From Evansella caseinilytica (GTDB lineage Bacteria; Bacillota; Bacilli; Bacillales; Salisediminibacteriaceae), in the NCBI RefSeq assembly GCF_900107275.1, contig NZ_FNPI01000005.1, forward strand, positions 186,001-250,000: a DNA stretch of 64,000 nt, given 5' to 3'. The notes beneath the pieces were generated by a model that saw only the letters and a list, made by a program, of their open reading frames with translations, was not told the DNA's origin and ran no database searches. The position numbers and the translations under genes are program-made. Every line of letters starts with the position of its first letter. Position 1 is the stretch's first letter. Below, one piece after another: positions 7,659-15,760 of the stretch.

Positions 7659-9320
7659 CTACTTATCGGCCGCTACGCGTAAAACTTCTTCCGTAGTCGT
7701 CAGTCCTTGTTTTACTTTGGCGAGTCCGTCATCGATTAAAAACATCATTCCTTGGTTTATTGCATATTGAAAAATGTCGTGGCTCGATTTGTCATTCATG
7801 ATCATTTGCTTGATCTCATCGTTCACCACAAAGATTTCATGGCAGGCGATTCGTCCGCGGTAACCCGTCATATTGCATGTCGGACATCCTTCACCATGGT
7901 AGACCTTCTCGATTTCCATGCCTCTTCGTGAAAAAACTGCCCTTTCCCTTACCGTCAGCTCTCGTTCTTTTTTACAGTCCCGGCAGATTTTTCTCACAAG
8001 CCGCTGTGACACAATCCCGGACAACGACGCCGCCAGCAAAAACGGTTCGATATCCATATCTTTCAGGCGACTGATCGTGCTGATCGAATCATTCGTATGA
8101 ATGGTGCTTAACACAAGATGACCAGTTAATGAAGCACGCACGGCAATTTCCGCTGTTTCTGCATCACGTATTTCTCCGACCATGATAATATCCGGATCCT
8201 GCCTTAATATCGAACGGAGCCCGCTCGCAAACGTCATGCCGATTTTGGGATTCACCTGAATTTGATTGATTCCTTCCAACTGGTACTCCACCGGATCTTC
8301 CACGGTGATGATATTTACCTCCTCGGAATTCAGGCGGTTCAATGCCGCATAAAGGGTGGACGACTTTCCTGAACCGGTTGGACCGGTGATCAAGATGATT
8401 CCCGTCGGCTGTTCAATCAGCCGCACCATCTGCCCGTAGTGCTTTTGGGTGAAGCCGAGCTTGTCCAGCTGATTCAACGAGTTATTTAAATCAAGAAGCC
8501 GCAGGACAATTTTTTCTCCATATACTGTCGGCAATGTGGAAATCCTCAAATCGACCGGATGAAAATCGATAGTTACTTTCATTCTTCCATCCTGAGGAAT
8601 CCGTGTTTCCGTAATGTCGAGATTCCCCATAATTTTTACCCTTGCGAGCAGCATGTTCTGCATATGCTTCGGCAACCTTCGCTCAGTGCTGAGGACGCCG
8701 TCAATCCGATAGCGGATAACCACGTTTTTTTCCTGCGGATCAATATGAATATCGCTCGCCCGCTCTTGAACCGCCCGCACCAAAAATTGATTGACGAGCT
8801 TGATGATCGGGGAGTCGGTACCGCTTACCGTATCCGCCTCCACTTCCTCATGGGCGGAAAGTTCTTCGTACAGTTCTTCCACGGCATCTTCCAGCTCATA
8901 ATATTTGTGAATCGCTTTGACGATATCATCCTTCGTGGCAATGACAACGTCCACTTCAAATCCGGTGGAAAGCCGGATATCATCGATGGCAAAGTAGTCC
9001 ATCGGATCCGCCATGGCAATCAGGAGCTTATCGCCTTCGAGCTTCATCGGCATCAAAACGCTACGGCTGGCCAGTTCCTTCGATACGATGGTTGTCACCT
9101 TCGTATCTACCGGATAGCGGTACAAGCTGACATGCGGAATACCGAGCTGATATTCCAGCACTTCAATGAGCTGCTGCTCAGTTATGTAACCTTGTTGAAG
9201 CAGAACGTCACCAAGCTTTTGCTTACTCGTTTTTTCCTGCAGTGCTTCTCTAAGTTCATCTTCGGTAATCAATTGTGATTCTACCAATATATCACCTAAA
9301 CGTTTGCGATTCGTCAGCAT
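7659..9320 (-). CDS. pilB: Type IV pilus extension ATPase PilB with MshEN N-terminus
   Basis: 553-residue GspE/PilB ATPase that drives pilin polymerisation. The start ATG 9320 follows AGGTGA; a GTG three codons upstream is less likely. The N-terminus carries two MshEN-type half-motifs: RLGDILVESQ (from residue 7) and KLGDVLLQQG (from residue 35), each continuing with the regularly spaced Leu residues seen in c-di-GMP-binding MshE/PilB proteins. Then follow the N2 domain 'ASDIHIDPQ', Walker A GPTGSGKSS (about 313-321), 'VEDPVEYQL', Walker B 'DPDIIMVGEIRDAET', His box 'STIHTND' and a CxxC...CxxC zinc site ('CRDC', 'CPTC') near 455-485. It is the first gene of the pil operon. Confidence 0.95.
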   Translation of the reverse strand: MLTNRKRLGDILVESQLITEDELREALQEKTSKQKLGDVLLQQGYITEQQLIEVLEYQLGIPHVSLYRYPVDTKVTTIVSKELASRSVLMPMKLEGDKLLIAMADPMDYFAIDDIRLSTGFEVDVVIATKDDIVKAIHKYYELEDAVEELYEELSAHEEVEADTVSGTDSPIIKLVNQFLVRAVQERASDIHIDPQEKNVVIRYRIDGVLSTERRLPKHMQNMLLARVKIMGNLDITETRIPQDGRMKVTIDFHPVDLRISTLPTVYGEKIVLRLLDLNNSLNQLDKLGFTQKHYGQMVRLIEQPTGIILITGPTGSGKSSTLYAALNRLNSEEVNIITVEDPVEYQLEGINQIQVNPKIGMTFASGLRSILRQDPDIIMVGEIRDAETAEIAVRASLTGHLVLSTIHTNDSISTISRLKDMDIEPFLLAASLSGIVSQRLVRKICRDCKKERELTVRERAVFSRRGMEIEKVYHGEGCPTCNMTGYRGRIACHEIFVVNDEIKQMIMNDKSSHDIFQYAINQGMMFLIDDGLAKVKQGLTTTEEVLRVAADK

Positions 9321-9740
9321 GTTTGTCACCTGTCTTTAAAAGAAATATCGTTCTATTTGATGAACGTTCAAAAAATCCGGGAAACAGCGCCTGCAAAGCT
9401 CAGCGCTAGCGTCATCGCTCCGCTGCTCGATCCCGCCGCTGTTATGACCACCTTTTTGAACACATATTTTTAGAAGAAGAACGTTCCATTTCGCGAAAAT
9501 AGCTAATAATACCTATCCACAATCATTCTTTCGGAATTTTATGTAAGATAATCAGGTATAATCTACGGAAAATAATCTATTATACATATATATTATCATG
9601 TATAATAGGACTAAATAAATAGTTTTCTGTCAGAAAAGCTAAAAATTATCAGGACTTTTGTATCTCCGCATTGACGGCTGCCCGACAGACAAATATCCGC
9701 TTCATAGACCAGGGAAATACCATATAAAAGGCTGGTGAAT
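9321..9740. promoter_or_regulatory. Divergent pilB/pilV intergenic control region
   Basis: About 420 bases without a gene separate the divergent pilB and minor-pilin operons. A family-A repeat occupies 9366-9461. Near the plus-strand operon, a perfect inverted repeat, TATTATACAT (9578-9587) and ATGTATAATA (9598-9607), contains a TATAAT on each strand, so it could be a pair of face-to-face -10 boxes with an operator. A further TATAAT is at 9557. No clear -35 box was found, so the promoters are tentative. Confidence 0.45.
9366..9461. repeat. Dispersed palindromic repeat, family A (short copy)
   Basis: Begins GTTCAAAAAATCCGGGAAAC and ends CTTTTTGAACAC; the inside (CCTGCAAAGCTCAGCG..., CGTCATCGCTCC) matches the left half of the copy at 52243 but lacks its right half. 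Confidence 0.7.
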
Positions 9741-10127
9741 ATGCCTGTGAGAAACATCCAACTCGTCGCTTCCCAAAAAGGGAGAACATTGCTCGAAATA
9801 CTCGTTTCCATCGTCATTTTATCCATTGTTAGCGTTTCGCTTGCCACCGTTTTCGTGCAAGCTGTCCGGTCCATGAATACTACGGAACAATTGCTTGATG
9901 CCACGTATGTTGCACAAACCACCATGGAGGAAATTTATTACCGAAGCACACAGGAAAGCTTGCCAACCGACGAGCATTATTCGTTAACCGCTGAAGCTTA
10001 TCTCGTCGCTATCACGCTGACACGGGATAGTGACCGGATTGTCAACGTGCTCGTGGAAGTATATGACAACAGCACCCGAAGCCGAAAAGAGGCGCAGATG
10101 GAAACGTACATATTATGGGAGAAATAA
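9741..10127 (+). CDS. Minor pilin, PilV-like prepilin
   Basis: 128-residue prepilin with a class III leader: SQKG followed by RTLLEILVSIVILSIVSVSL, where Gly -1 and Glu 5 of the mature pilin are present. The ATG at 9741 lies nine bases from AAAAGG; a GTG two codons upstream is too close. The C-terminal ~90 residues form a small soluble domain. It is the first of three adjacent plus-strand minor-pilin genes diverging from pilB. By position and size it resembles PilV/PilI-type minor pilins that prime pilus assembly, but subtype cannot be fixed from sequence alone. Confidence 0.8.
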   Translation: MPVRNIQLVASQKGRTLLEILVSIVILSIVSVSLATVFVQAVRSMNTTEQLLDATYVAQTTMEEIYYRSTQESLPTDEHYSLTAEAYLVAITLTRDSDRIVNVLVEVYDNSTRSRKEAQMETYILWEK

Positions 10128-10142
10128 GGGAGGACAGCACTG

Positions 10143-10589
10143 ATGAGCGGGAAAAAGCAAACAGGCGCCACATTAATTGAATTGCTCCTTTCAATGGGGT
10201 TAATTTCCATTGTTCTCTTGCTCGCTGTCTCCATCCAGCTGGCCAGTCAAAAGCAATGGACTAACCAGACGATTTCTGTTGAAAACCAGGCGAATGTCCG
10301 CCTGGTCATGAACATGATAACGAAGGAAATCCGCAGCGCTTCACATGTTTCCGTATCTGCCAATGTCCTCACATTAATGGATGAAAACAAAAATATCACC
10401 GGGGAATACCGGCTATCCGGAAACACAATGATGAACGGCAGCGCGGAAATAGCCGAAAATATTGGTGAATTTCTTATCAGGATGGAAGGTAGCAAACTGG
10501 AAATTTCCGTAGCAAGCCTGCCGGGAAAAGAAGGGCATTCAGCTGCTTTGTCAACAGTACTTTATCTCAGAGGGGGTGACGGCGGATGA
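10143..10589 (+). CDS. Minor pilin, PilW/PilJ-like prepilin
   Basis: 148-residue prepilin. The leader ends KKQTG with cleavage before ATLIELLLSMGLISIVLLLAV; Glu 5 is conserved. A soluble domain of about 115 residues follows, with the 'RLVMNMITKEIRSA' helix that is common in PilW/GspJ-type pilins. It starts 15 bases after the PilV-like gene, and its TGA overlaps the next ATG by four bases, so the three genes form one operon. Expected to be part of a minor-pilin priming complex. Confidence 0.8.
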   Translation: MSGKKQTGATLIELLLSMGLISIVLLLAVSIQLASQKQWTNQTISVENQANVRLVMNMITKEIRSASHVSVSANVLTLMDENKNITGEYRLSGNTMMNGSAEIAENIGEFLIRMEGSKLEISVASLPGKEGHSAALSTVLYLRGGDGG

Positions 10590-12109
10590 ACCGTTGTTTT
10601 CGCTGGAAAAATGATGTAGCCAATGAGCGGGGCATCGCGCTCATCGTTGTCTTAATCATCGTGATAGTCATGTCGCTCATCGCGGTCAGTCTCCTTGGAC
10701 TGACCGCAACAAACGCGACGATGACTTCCGTAGAAAGAGATTATCAATCCGCCTATTATATCGCAGAGGCAGGGATTCATTATCAGTTGCCGGAAATGGA
10801 AGCTGCTATACTGGCAGCCTATGAAAATGCTTCAGCCAGCGATGAGTTTTTTCAGTTGCTGGAAAACGATTTGCAATTCAATACATCGTTTTCTCCTGAC
10901 GGTCTTTCCTTTCAGCCGTCCTTCGGAAAGCTTCCGGAAGTAGAAATGCTATTGGAAAAAACGACCTTGGAAAGCGAGACAGCAAGGAAATACGTTCTCT
11001 CCGCCAAGGGGACGATCGGCCAGCGCTCGCGAACTTCGACAGTTGCTTTACACGTGGAATGGAAAGAGAAAAATTCCGTTCCGGGAATCACCATCCCGGC
11101 AAATATGGCACTGTTTGCCGAACGCTATATCACATTGAGCGGAGGGGCGAAGATCAACGGTCATGTCTTCACCAACGCAACGGCTGCCAATTCAATAGAA
11201 TTGGCCGGAGGGACATTGATCACCGGCGACATTTTTGTCGGTCCAAACGCGTCACCTGATGTGCTGTCCGCAACTCAGGGGATCAGCGTGAAAGAGCCGG
11301 TCAGCATGGCTTCGACAATGTATTTTGAGCTGCCGCCGTTTCCCGCGATTCCTGTCTTTGAGGCATTGCCAGACAAGACGATTGCGACTGCCGACGGCTC
11401 GAACAGACATGCGATTATCGACAACGGCAGATTGCAAGGGGAACACTGGCTGGCAAACCATTATGAAATAACCGTGGACAGAAACAGTTACTTTCGTGAG
11501 ATCAATCTTTCCTCGAACAACACGATTACATTGAATATCGGCAGCAATGACCGGGAAATTGTTGTCGACCGGCTCAATATCGCCAACGGGCATCTTAAAA
11601 TTAACGGCAGCGGCAGGCTGACAATGTATATTATTAATTCAATCACGATGAACTCCGGCAGTACGATCAATCAAAAAGAAAACATGGAGAATCTTCATAT
11701 CTATTACAAAGGAACGGATTCTCCTTCATCCTTTAAATCCCTAACCCTCGACGGTGCACAGAAAATCTTCGGATCACTTTTTGCAGAAGATGCCAATATT
11801 ATCTTAACCGGAGGAGGAGGATTTCAAGGCAACATCATTACCGGGGGCATTCGTTTCCAAATCGACGGCGGGGCGGAAGCGCATTCCAATATTATCTATG
11901 CGCCAAATGCCGATATCCATTTAGGCGGCGGCGGTATAATCGAAGGGGCGGTCATCGCCAAGTCACTTACGGCAAGCGGCGGTGCCAGTATTGCCTACAA
12001 GGCCCACGATCCAGGAACGATTCCTGTTCCTGGGGGAAACAACGGCGACCGTACTGCCGCAACGATTGAAGACTTGCTGACCATTGGACCAATCAGAGAA
12101 AACAAATAA
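10586..12109 (+). CDS. Large PilX-type minor pilin with a beta-helix-like C-terminus
   Basis: 507-residue protein. The N-terminus (NERG, then IALIVVLIIVIVMSLIAVSL and 'YYIAEAGIHYQ') is typical of PilX N-terminal domains; mature position 5 is Ile rather than Glu, as in PilX/GspK-type pilins. From about residue 170 to 480 the sequence becomes rich in Gly, Asn, Ile and Val with repeated short turns such as 'LSGGAKINGHVF', 'LAGGTLITGDIF', 'LTGGGGFQGNII', 'LGGGGIIEGAVI', the pattern of a parallel beta-solenoid. Such a domain would be exposed at the pilus tip. Last gene of the minor-pilin operon; convergent with the GGDEF gene 46 bases away. Confidence 0.75.
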   Translation: MNRCFRWKNDVANERGIALIVVLIIVIVMSLIAVSLLGLTATNATMTSVERDYQSAYYIAEAGIHYQLPEMEAAILAAYENASASDEFFQLLENDLQFNTSFSPDGLSFQPSFGKLPEVEMLLEKTTLESETARKYVLSAKGTIGQRSRTSTVALHVEWKEKNSVPGITIPANMALFAERYITLSGGAKINGHVFTNATAANSIELAGGTLITGDIFVGPNASPDVLSATQGISVKEPVSMASTMYFELPPFPAIPVFEALPDKTIATADGSNRHAIIDNGRLQGEHWLANHYEITVDRNSYFREINLSSNNTITLNIGSNDREIVVDRLNIANGHLKINGSGRLTMYIINSITMNSGSTINQKENMENLHIYYKGTDSPSSFKSLTLDGAQKIFGSLFAEDANIILTGGGGFQGNIITGGIRFQIDGGAEAHSNIIYAPNADIHLGGGGIIEGAVIAKSLTASGGASIAYKAHDPGTIPVPGGNNGDRTAATIEDLLTIGPIRENK

Positions 12110-12155
12110 TATTGAACGATGTGAAAACACCGACAATGCATTTTTTTCAGCAGCT

Positions 12156-13844
12156 TCAAAACAATGACACCCGGTTGCGTCCTTTTTGCTTCGCTCCCAT
12201 ATACATTGCTCTATCGGCGTTGCGGAGCACGGACATTGCCGATTCATCCTCTTCCAGCTTGGAGGCCACTCCGATGCTGGCAGTTATCCGGACCGACTTC
12301 CTTTCACGCCCCTTCAAGTCGTCAACTACTGCAAACAAATGGCTTTCAATTGCCTGGCGGATCGCTTCTGCTATATCTTGGGCAAACGGCACGTGCTGCC
12401 CTTCCAGTAAAACGACAAACTCTTCCCCGCCATACCGGGCCAGTACGCCATTTTCAGCCACGGTGTTTTTCAATACTTGCGCCACTTGTGTCAGTATCTC
12501 ATTCCCGCTCTGGTGACCATATGTATCGTTTATCTGCTTAAAGTGATCTAAATCGATGAGTATAATCGCATATTGTTTTTGACTGTTATCATATGCTTCA
12601 AGAAGCAGATTCTCAAAATAGCGGAAATTATACAGTTTTGTTAAAGCACATCGCTCACTTTCCTGCTTTGTCTTCTCATAGTTCCGGGCATTTTGCACCG
12701 CAACCGATAAATAGTTGGCCATAATTTCCAGCACCATGAGATGACTTTTTTCAAACGCTCCGATCCGTTCTGATGTCAGCGTAATGACACCGACCACCTG
12801 ATGATCCCGCATGACCGGTGCTGATATGATCGACTGCGCATTGTTAACCAGCCCCATATCGCCCTGTTTATTCCATTGGCTAGAACGATTGAAGTGAAGA
12901 GACTTTCCAGTTTGGAAAACTTTACGGGAAATTCCGTCACTTTGATCCGCCTGCTGGATGCGCCGCCCGTTTAAATGATGGATTTTTATCACTCGGATGT
13001 CATCCTCCACCCGATCGTAAAGCAGCACCTGCTCCAGCGGAAACACGGCAGCGATTGTTTCTAAAAACAAATCGTAAATATCGTCAACCGGCAAACCTTC
13101 ATTTACCTTATATCCGAAGGAGCTTACTTTCTTCAGAAGGCTTGCGGTCTGTTCACTTTCGTTGTACAGCTTTAAAAATAAGGACAGCAGAACCAGCGGG
13201 AAACCGATCAAAAAGATTGCCGAATAGCCCACATCCTGATAAAGCAGCACAAGCGTGATGCCTACCGGAATAATCAAAATCGCGGAAACCGCTTCCCATG
13301 CCAGCAGTTCATCAAAGAACCGGCTGTTTTTGTTACCGCTAATGTATTTTCTCAACACAAAAATAATCCAATTATTAAGAAAAAAATAGGAGAAAGCATA
13401 ACCTAAAACAGGAATACTCAAGCCGACGAGATCGCTTTGAGTGATATTGCCTGTCATTCCTCCCAGCAGATAAAAAATCGCTGCGGAAATTGCTGATACA
13501 ATGAGAAAGATCAGCGAATTCAACGGAAAGCGGTACAGCTCTTTCACCGTAGTTCTTAGACTGAGCAAGGAGGTAAAGATCGCCAGCTGCATGACGATCA
13601 CTTCCACAGCAAAGCCGAATAACAGAAAAACCGCTAACGTAATTCCATGAAGAGGCACGATGCTCCCGTGGCGAAATTTTAACGGAAACCATGATGCAAT
13701 GATAAGCAAGCAGAGAAAAGAGAGGACGGCAAGCCAATGGTCTAGAAATACAGGTAAAGTTGAGTGAACAATAATATATATGAACAAGGGCACTGATAAA
13801 AACCAAAGGATCCAGATCCCCTGTCTCTGTCTTTTCGTCATCAT
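12156..13844 (-). CDS. Membrane GAF-GGDEF diguanylate cyclase
   Basis: 562-residue protein predicted to make c-di-GMP. The N-terminal ~215 residues contain about seven or eight hydrophobic segments (an MHYT/MASE-like sensor cannot be specified). A GAF domain follows (about 235-385), then a GGDEF domain (about 395-562) with the active-site motif RYGGEEF. The inhibitory RxxD site normally five residues before the motif is absent (sequence ENGVLARYGGEEF), so product inhibition through it is not expected. ATG-ATG start after GGAGGGG. It is convergent with the minor-pilin operon and near pilB, whose N-terminus looks able to bind c-di-GMP, suggesting control of piliation. Confidence 0.9.
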   Translation of the reverse strand: MMTKRQRQGIWILWFLSVPLFIYIIVHSTLPVFLDHWLAVLSFLCLLIIASWFPLKFRHGSIVPLHGITLAVFLLFGFAVEVIVMQLAIFTSLLSLRTTVKELYRFPLNSLIFLIVSAISAAIFYLLGGMTGNITQSDLVGLSIPVLGYAFSYFFLNNWIIFVLRKYISGNKNSRFFDELLAWEAVSAILIIPVGITLVLLYQDVGYSAIFLIGFPLVLLSLFLKLYNESEQTASLLKKVSSFGYKVNEGLPVDDIYDLFLETIAAVFPLEQVLLYDRVEDDIRVIKIHHLNGRRIQQADQSDGISRKVFQTGKSLHFNRSSQWNKQGDMGLVNNAQSIISAPVMRDHQVVGVITLTSERIGAFEKSHLMVLEIMANYLSVAVQNARNYEKTKQESERCALTKLYNFRYFENLLLEAYDNSQKQYAIILIDLDHFKQINDTYGHQSGNEILTQVAQVLKNTVAENGVLARYGGEEFVVLLEGQHVPFAQDIAEAIRQAIESHLFAVVDDLKGRERKSVRITASIGVASKLEEDESAMSVLRNADRAMYMGAKQKGRNRVSLF

Positions 13845-14391
13845 CGCTCCCCTCCATTCCAGTTTTTCAGTAAAAGGAAGATAGGATAAAAGACCTATCG
13901 ATTGAGCAAAAATAAATTACCTTCATAAAAACATTAGATATTTTATCACATGAAGGCATGCATGTTAAGAATTTTCTCAAGTTTTAAATAAGTCCAAGGA
14001 CAATGAAATAGGTCGATAATACTGCAAACGTGGTAAAAAAGTAATGATAATCAAACCATCTGAGGGTCGTTCATTGCATGTCTGAATGCAAACGATATTA
14101 TCGTCTTTATTCGCCATCCACCCATGTTTTTCCTTCCTCATTATTTAGATTTTCCTCCTTGCAGTTCCTGACGCGAAAGCGAGATTACCGGAAGAAAACA
14201 GCAAAGTAATCTACTGAGCAAAATGACCCACTCCTAAATATCTATAATAAGTATACGAATGATTACCCCAAAAAGTTGCGTTTTTCTTTTCAGGGCAACC
14301 AAAGATATGTCATTTTTCTTCCTAAGCAACCGCAGGAAGCGTGATTTTTCATTAAGTAAAACTCTTTTCGTTGCTTTTAGCAACCGGACCG
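13845..14391. other. Intergenic region without a recognised gene
   Basis: AT-rich 547-base gap between the GGDEF gene and folC. On the minus strand 13977-14141 could encode 54 residues after AAGGAGG, but the 12-base spacing and the composition of the peptide argue against it. A weak inverted repeat CCTTCAT/ATGAAGG lies at about 13920-13966. No riboswitch consensus, including either c-di-GMP class, was found by eye. Confidence 0.4.
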
Positions 14392-15690
14392 TTAACCAGG
14401 TAAACGCTTGACGATGGCGGATCGCATTTCGCTGACAAAATAATGGGAGCCAACGATGAGAAGTACTTGATCCGCATTGCGATTCGCTTGCCAGTCGTTG
14501 ATCCACTTCAGCGGATCGGTCACTTGCTTCAGCTGCTTTCCCTCTGCAAATGCCTCATATTCGTCCAACGACAACGCCCGCGGCGAAGAAAAGGTTGTCA
14601 CATGGATCGATTTCGCCAGGGCAGACAAGGTAGTAAGCATTTGCTCCACCTCTTTGTCTTTCATAGCCGCAAACAGCACCTCGATTTTCTTTTCCACGTA
14701 CAAATTCGCGACTGCAACCACCGCCTTCTCGACAGCATCCGGATTGTGGGCTGTATCAACAACGATAACCGGCTCTGCTAAAACCTGTTCCAGCCTCCCC
14801 GGCAGCTTTGCTTTCTCCAGTCCGCTGATCACTTGTTCGTCAGCGGTGATCACCGCATAATATTGTTTTAAATAATCCGTCACCATCAATGCCAGCGCAG
14901 CATTGACAGCCTGATGATCCCCGGCCATCCCGAGACGAACGTCACGCAGCTGACGGTACGGCGTTTCATATGTCAGCCGCTGGTGCCCGTCCTTCATTTC
15001 ACTCGTCAAAGCAACCGTATCTACCGGGTACAGCTTTGCACGGTTTAACTCCGCCTCCTTCTTGATGACATCGAAGGCCGTTCCCGAAGCTGCCGTCATC
15101 ACCGGAACCCCCGCCTTAATGATACCGGCTTTTTCCGACGCGATTTCTTCGATGGTGTCCCCGAGAAAATCCTTGTGCTCCATCGTCACGTTTGTGATGA
15201 CCGCTGCTAACGGCGTGATGACATTTGTCGCGTCGTTCCTTCCGCCCATCCCGGTTTCAATCACCGCCATATCCACCGGCTTTTTAAACGCAAAGTAATA
15301 TAGCGCTGCAGCAGTAACCAGCTCAAATTCGCTTACTATTTCCCGCATTGCCTTCTCCGTTGCCTGTACATGCGGGGAAATCTCCGCCATCACCGCGGTA
15401 AATTCCTCTTCTGTCATGGCGTTTCCATTGATACTCACCTGCTGCCGCGGTTCCCCTAACACCGGAGACATGAATGTACCGACGAAAAAGCCGGCTTCTT
15501 CCAGTATGGAGCGCAAAAAGGTCACCGTGGAACCCTTTCCGTTCGTTCCTGCCACATGAATGGTTTTCACCTTTCTTTCCGGGTGACCAAGCCGCTCCAT
15601 TAAATCAGTCATGCGCAGCAAATCAAACCGAATTCCTGCTGCGCTTTTTGTGAGAAAAGAATCCATTGCTTCCTTGTATGTCGAAAACAT
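14392..15690 (-). CDS. folC: Folylpolyglutamate/dihydrofolate synthase FolC (copy 1)
   Basis: 432-residue Mur-ligase-family enzyme that adds glutamate to dihydropteroate and to reduced folates using ATP. Seen: P-loop GTNGKGST (48-55), the 'TSPVLGEPRQQVSINGNAM' type folate loop written here as 'MSPVLGEPRQ', 'ETGMGGRNDATNVI', the 'MEHKDFLG' metal site, and the C-terminal domain with 'VVDTAHNPDAV'. Length is normal. Lies 70 bases downstream of a second FolC-type gene in the same direction. Only one folC is found at this place in B. subtilis. This copy is the more divergent one in the folate loop (TFMSPVL for the usual TSPH/TSPS). Confidence 0.85.
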   Translation of the reverse strand: MFSTYKEAMDSFLTKSAAGIRFDLLRMTDLMERLGHPERKVKTIHVAGTNGKGSTVTFLRSILEEAGFFVGTFMSPVLGEPRQQVSINGNAMTEEEFTAVMAEISPHVQATEKAMREIVSEFELVTAAALYYFAFKKPVDMAVIETGMGGRNDATNVITPLAAVITNVTMEHKDFLGDTIEEIASEKAGIIKAGVPVMTAASGTAFDVIKKEAELNRAKLYPVDTVALTSEMKDGHQRLTYETPYRQLRDVRLGMAGDHQAVNAALALMVTDYLKQYYAVITADEQVISGLEKAKLPGRLEQVLAEPVIVVDTAHNPDAVEKAVVAVANLYVEKKIEVLFAAMKDKEVEQMLTTLSALAKSIHVTTFSSPRALSLDEYEAFAEGKQLKQVTDPLKWINDWQANRNADQVLLIVGSHYFVSEMRSAIVKRLPG

Positions 15691-15760
15691 CGTTTCCGCC
15701 TCCCTTCATCCAAATCATTTTTCCGCGTACAAACACCGCTGTACTAGTCTCCATCCGTCG

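Noticed and set aside
8559-9278. 239-codon plus-strand frame opposite pilB
   Set aside because: Antisense shadow of the pilB coding region without a ribosome site.
13977-14141. 54-codon minus-strand frame near the GGDEF gene
   Set aside because: AAGGAGG is 12 bases away, and the peptide looks like chance translation of AT-rich DNA.
13845-14391. c-di-GMP riboswitch between the cyclase and folC
   Set aside because: Searched by eye because of the context; neither class I nor class II core sequences were found.
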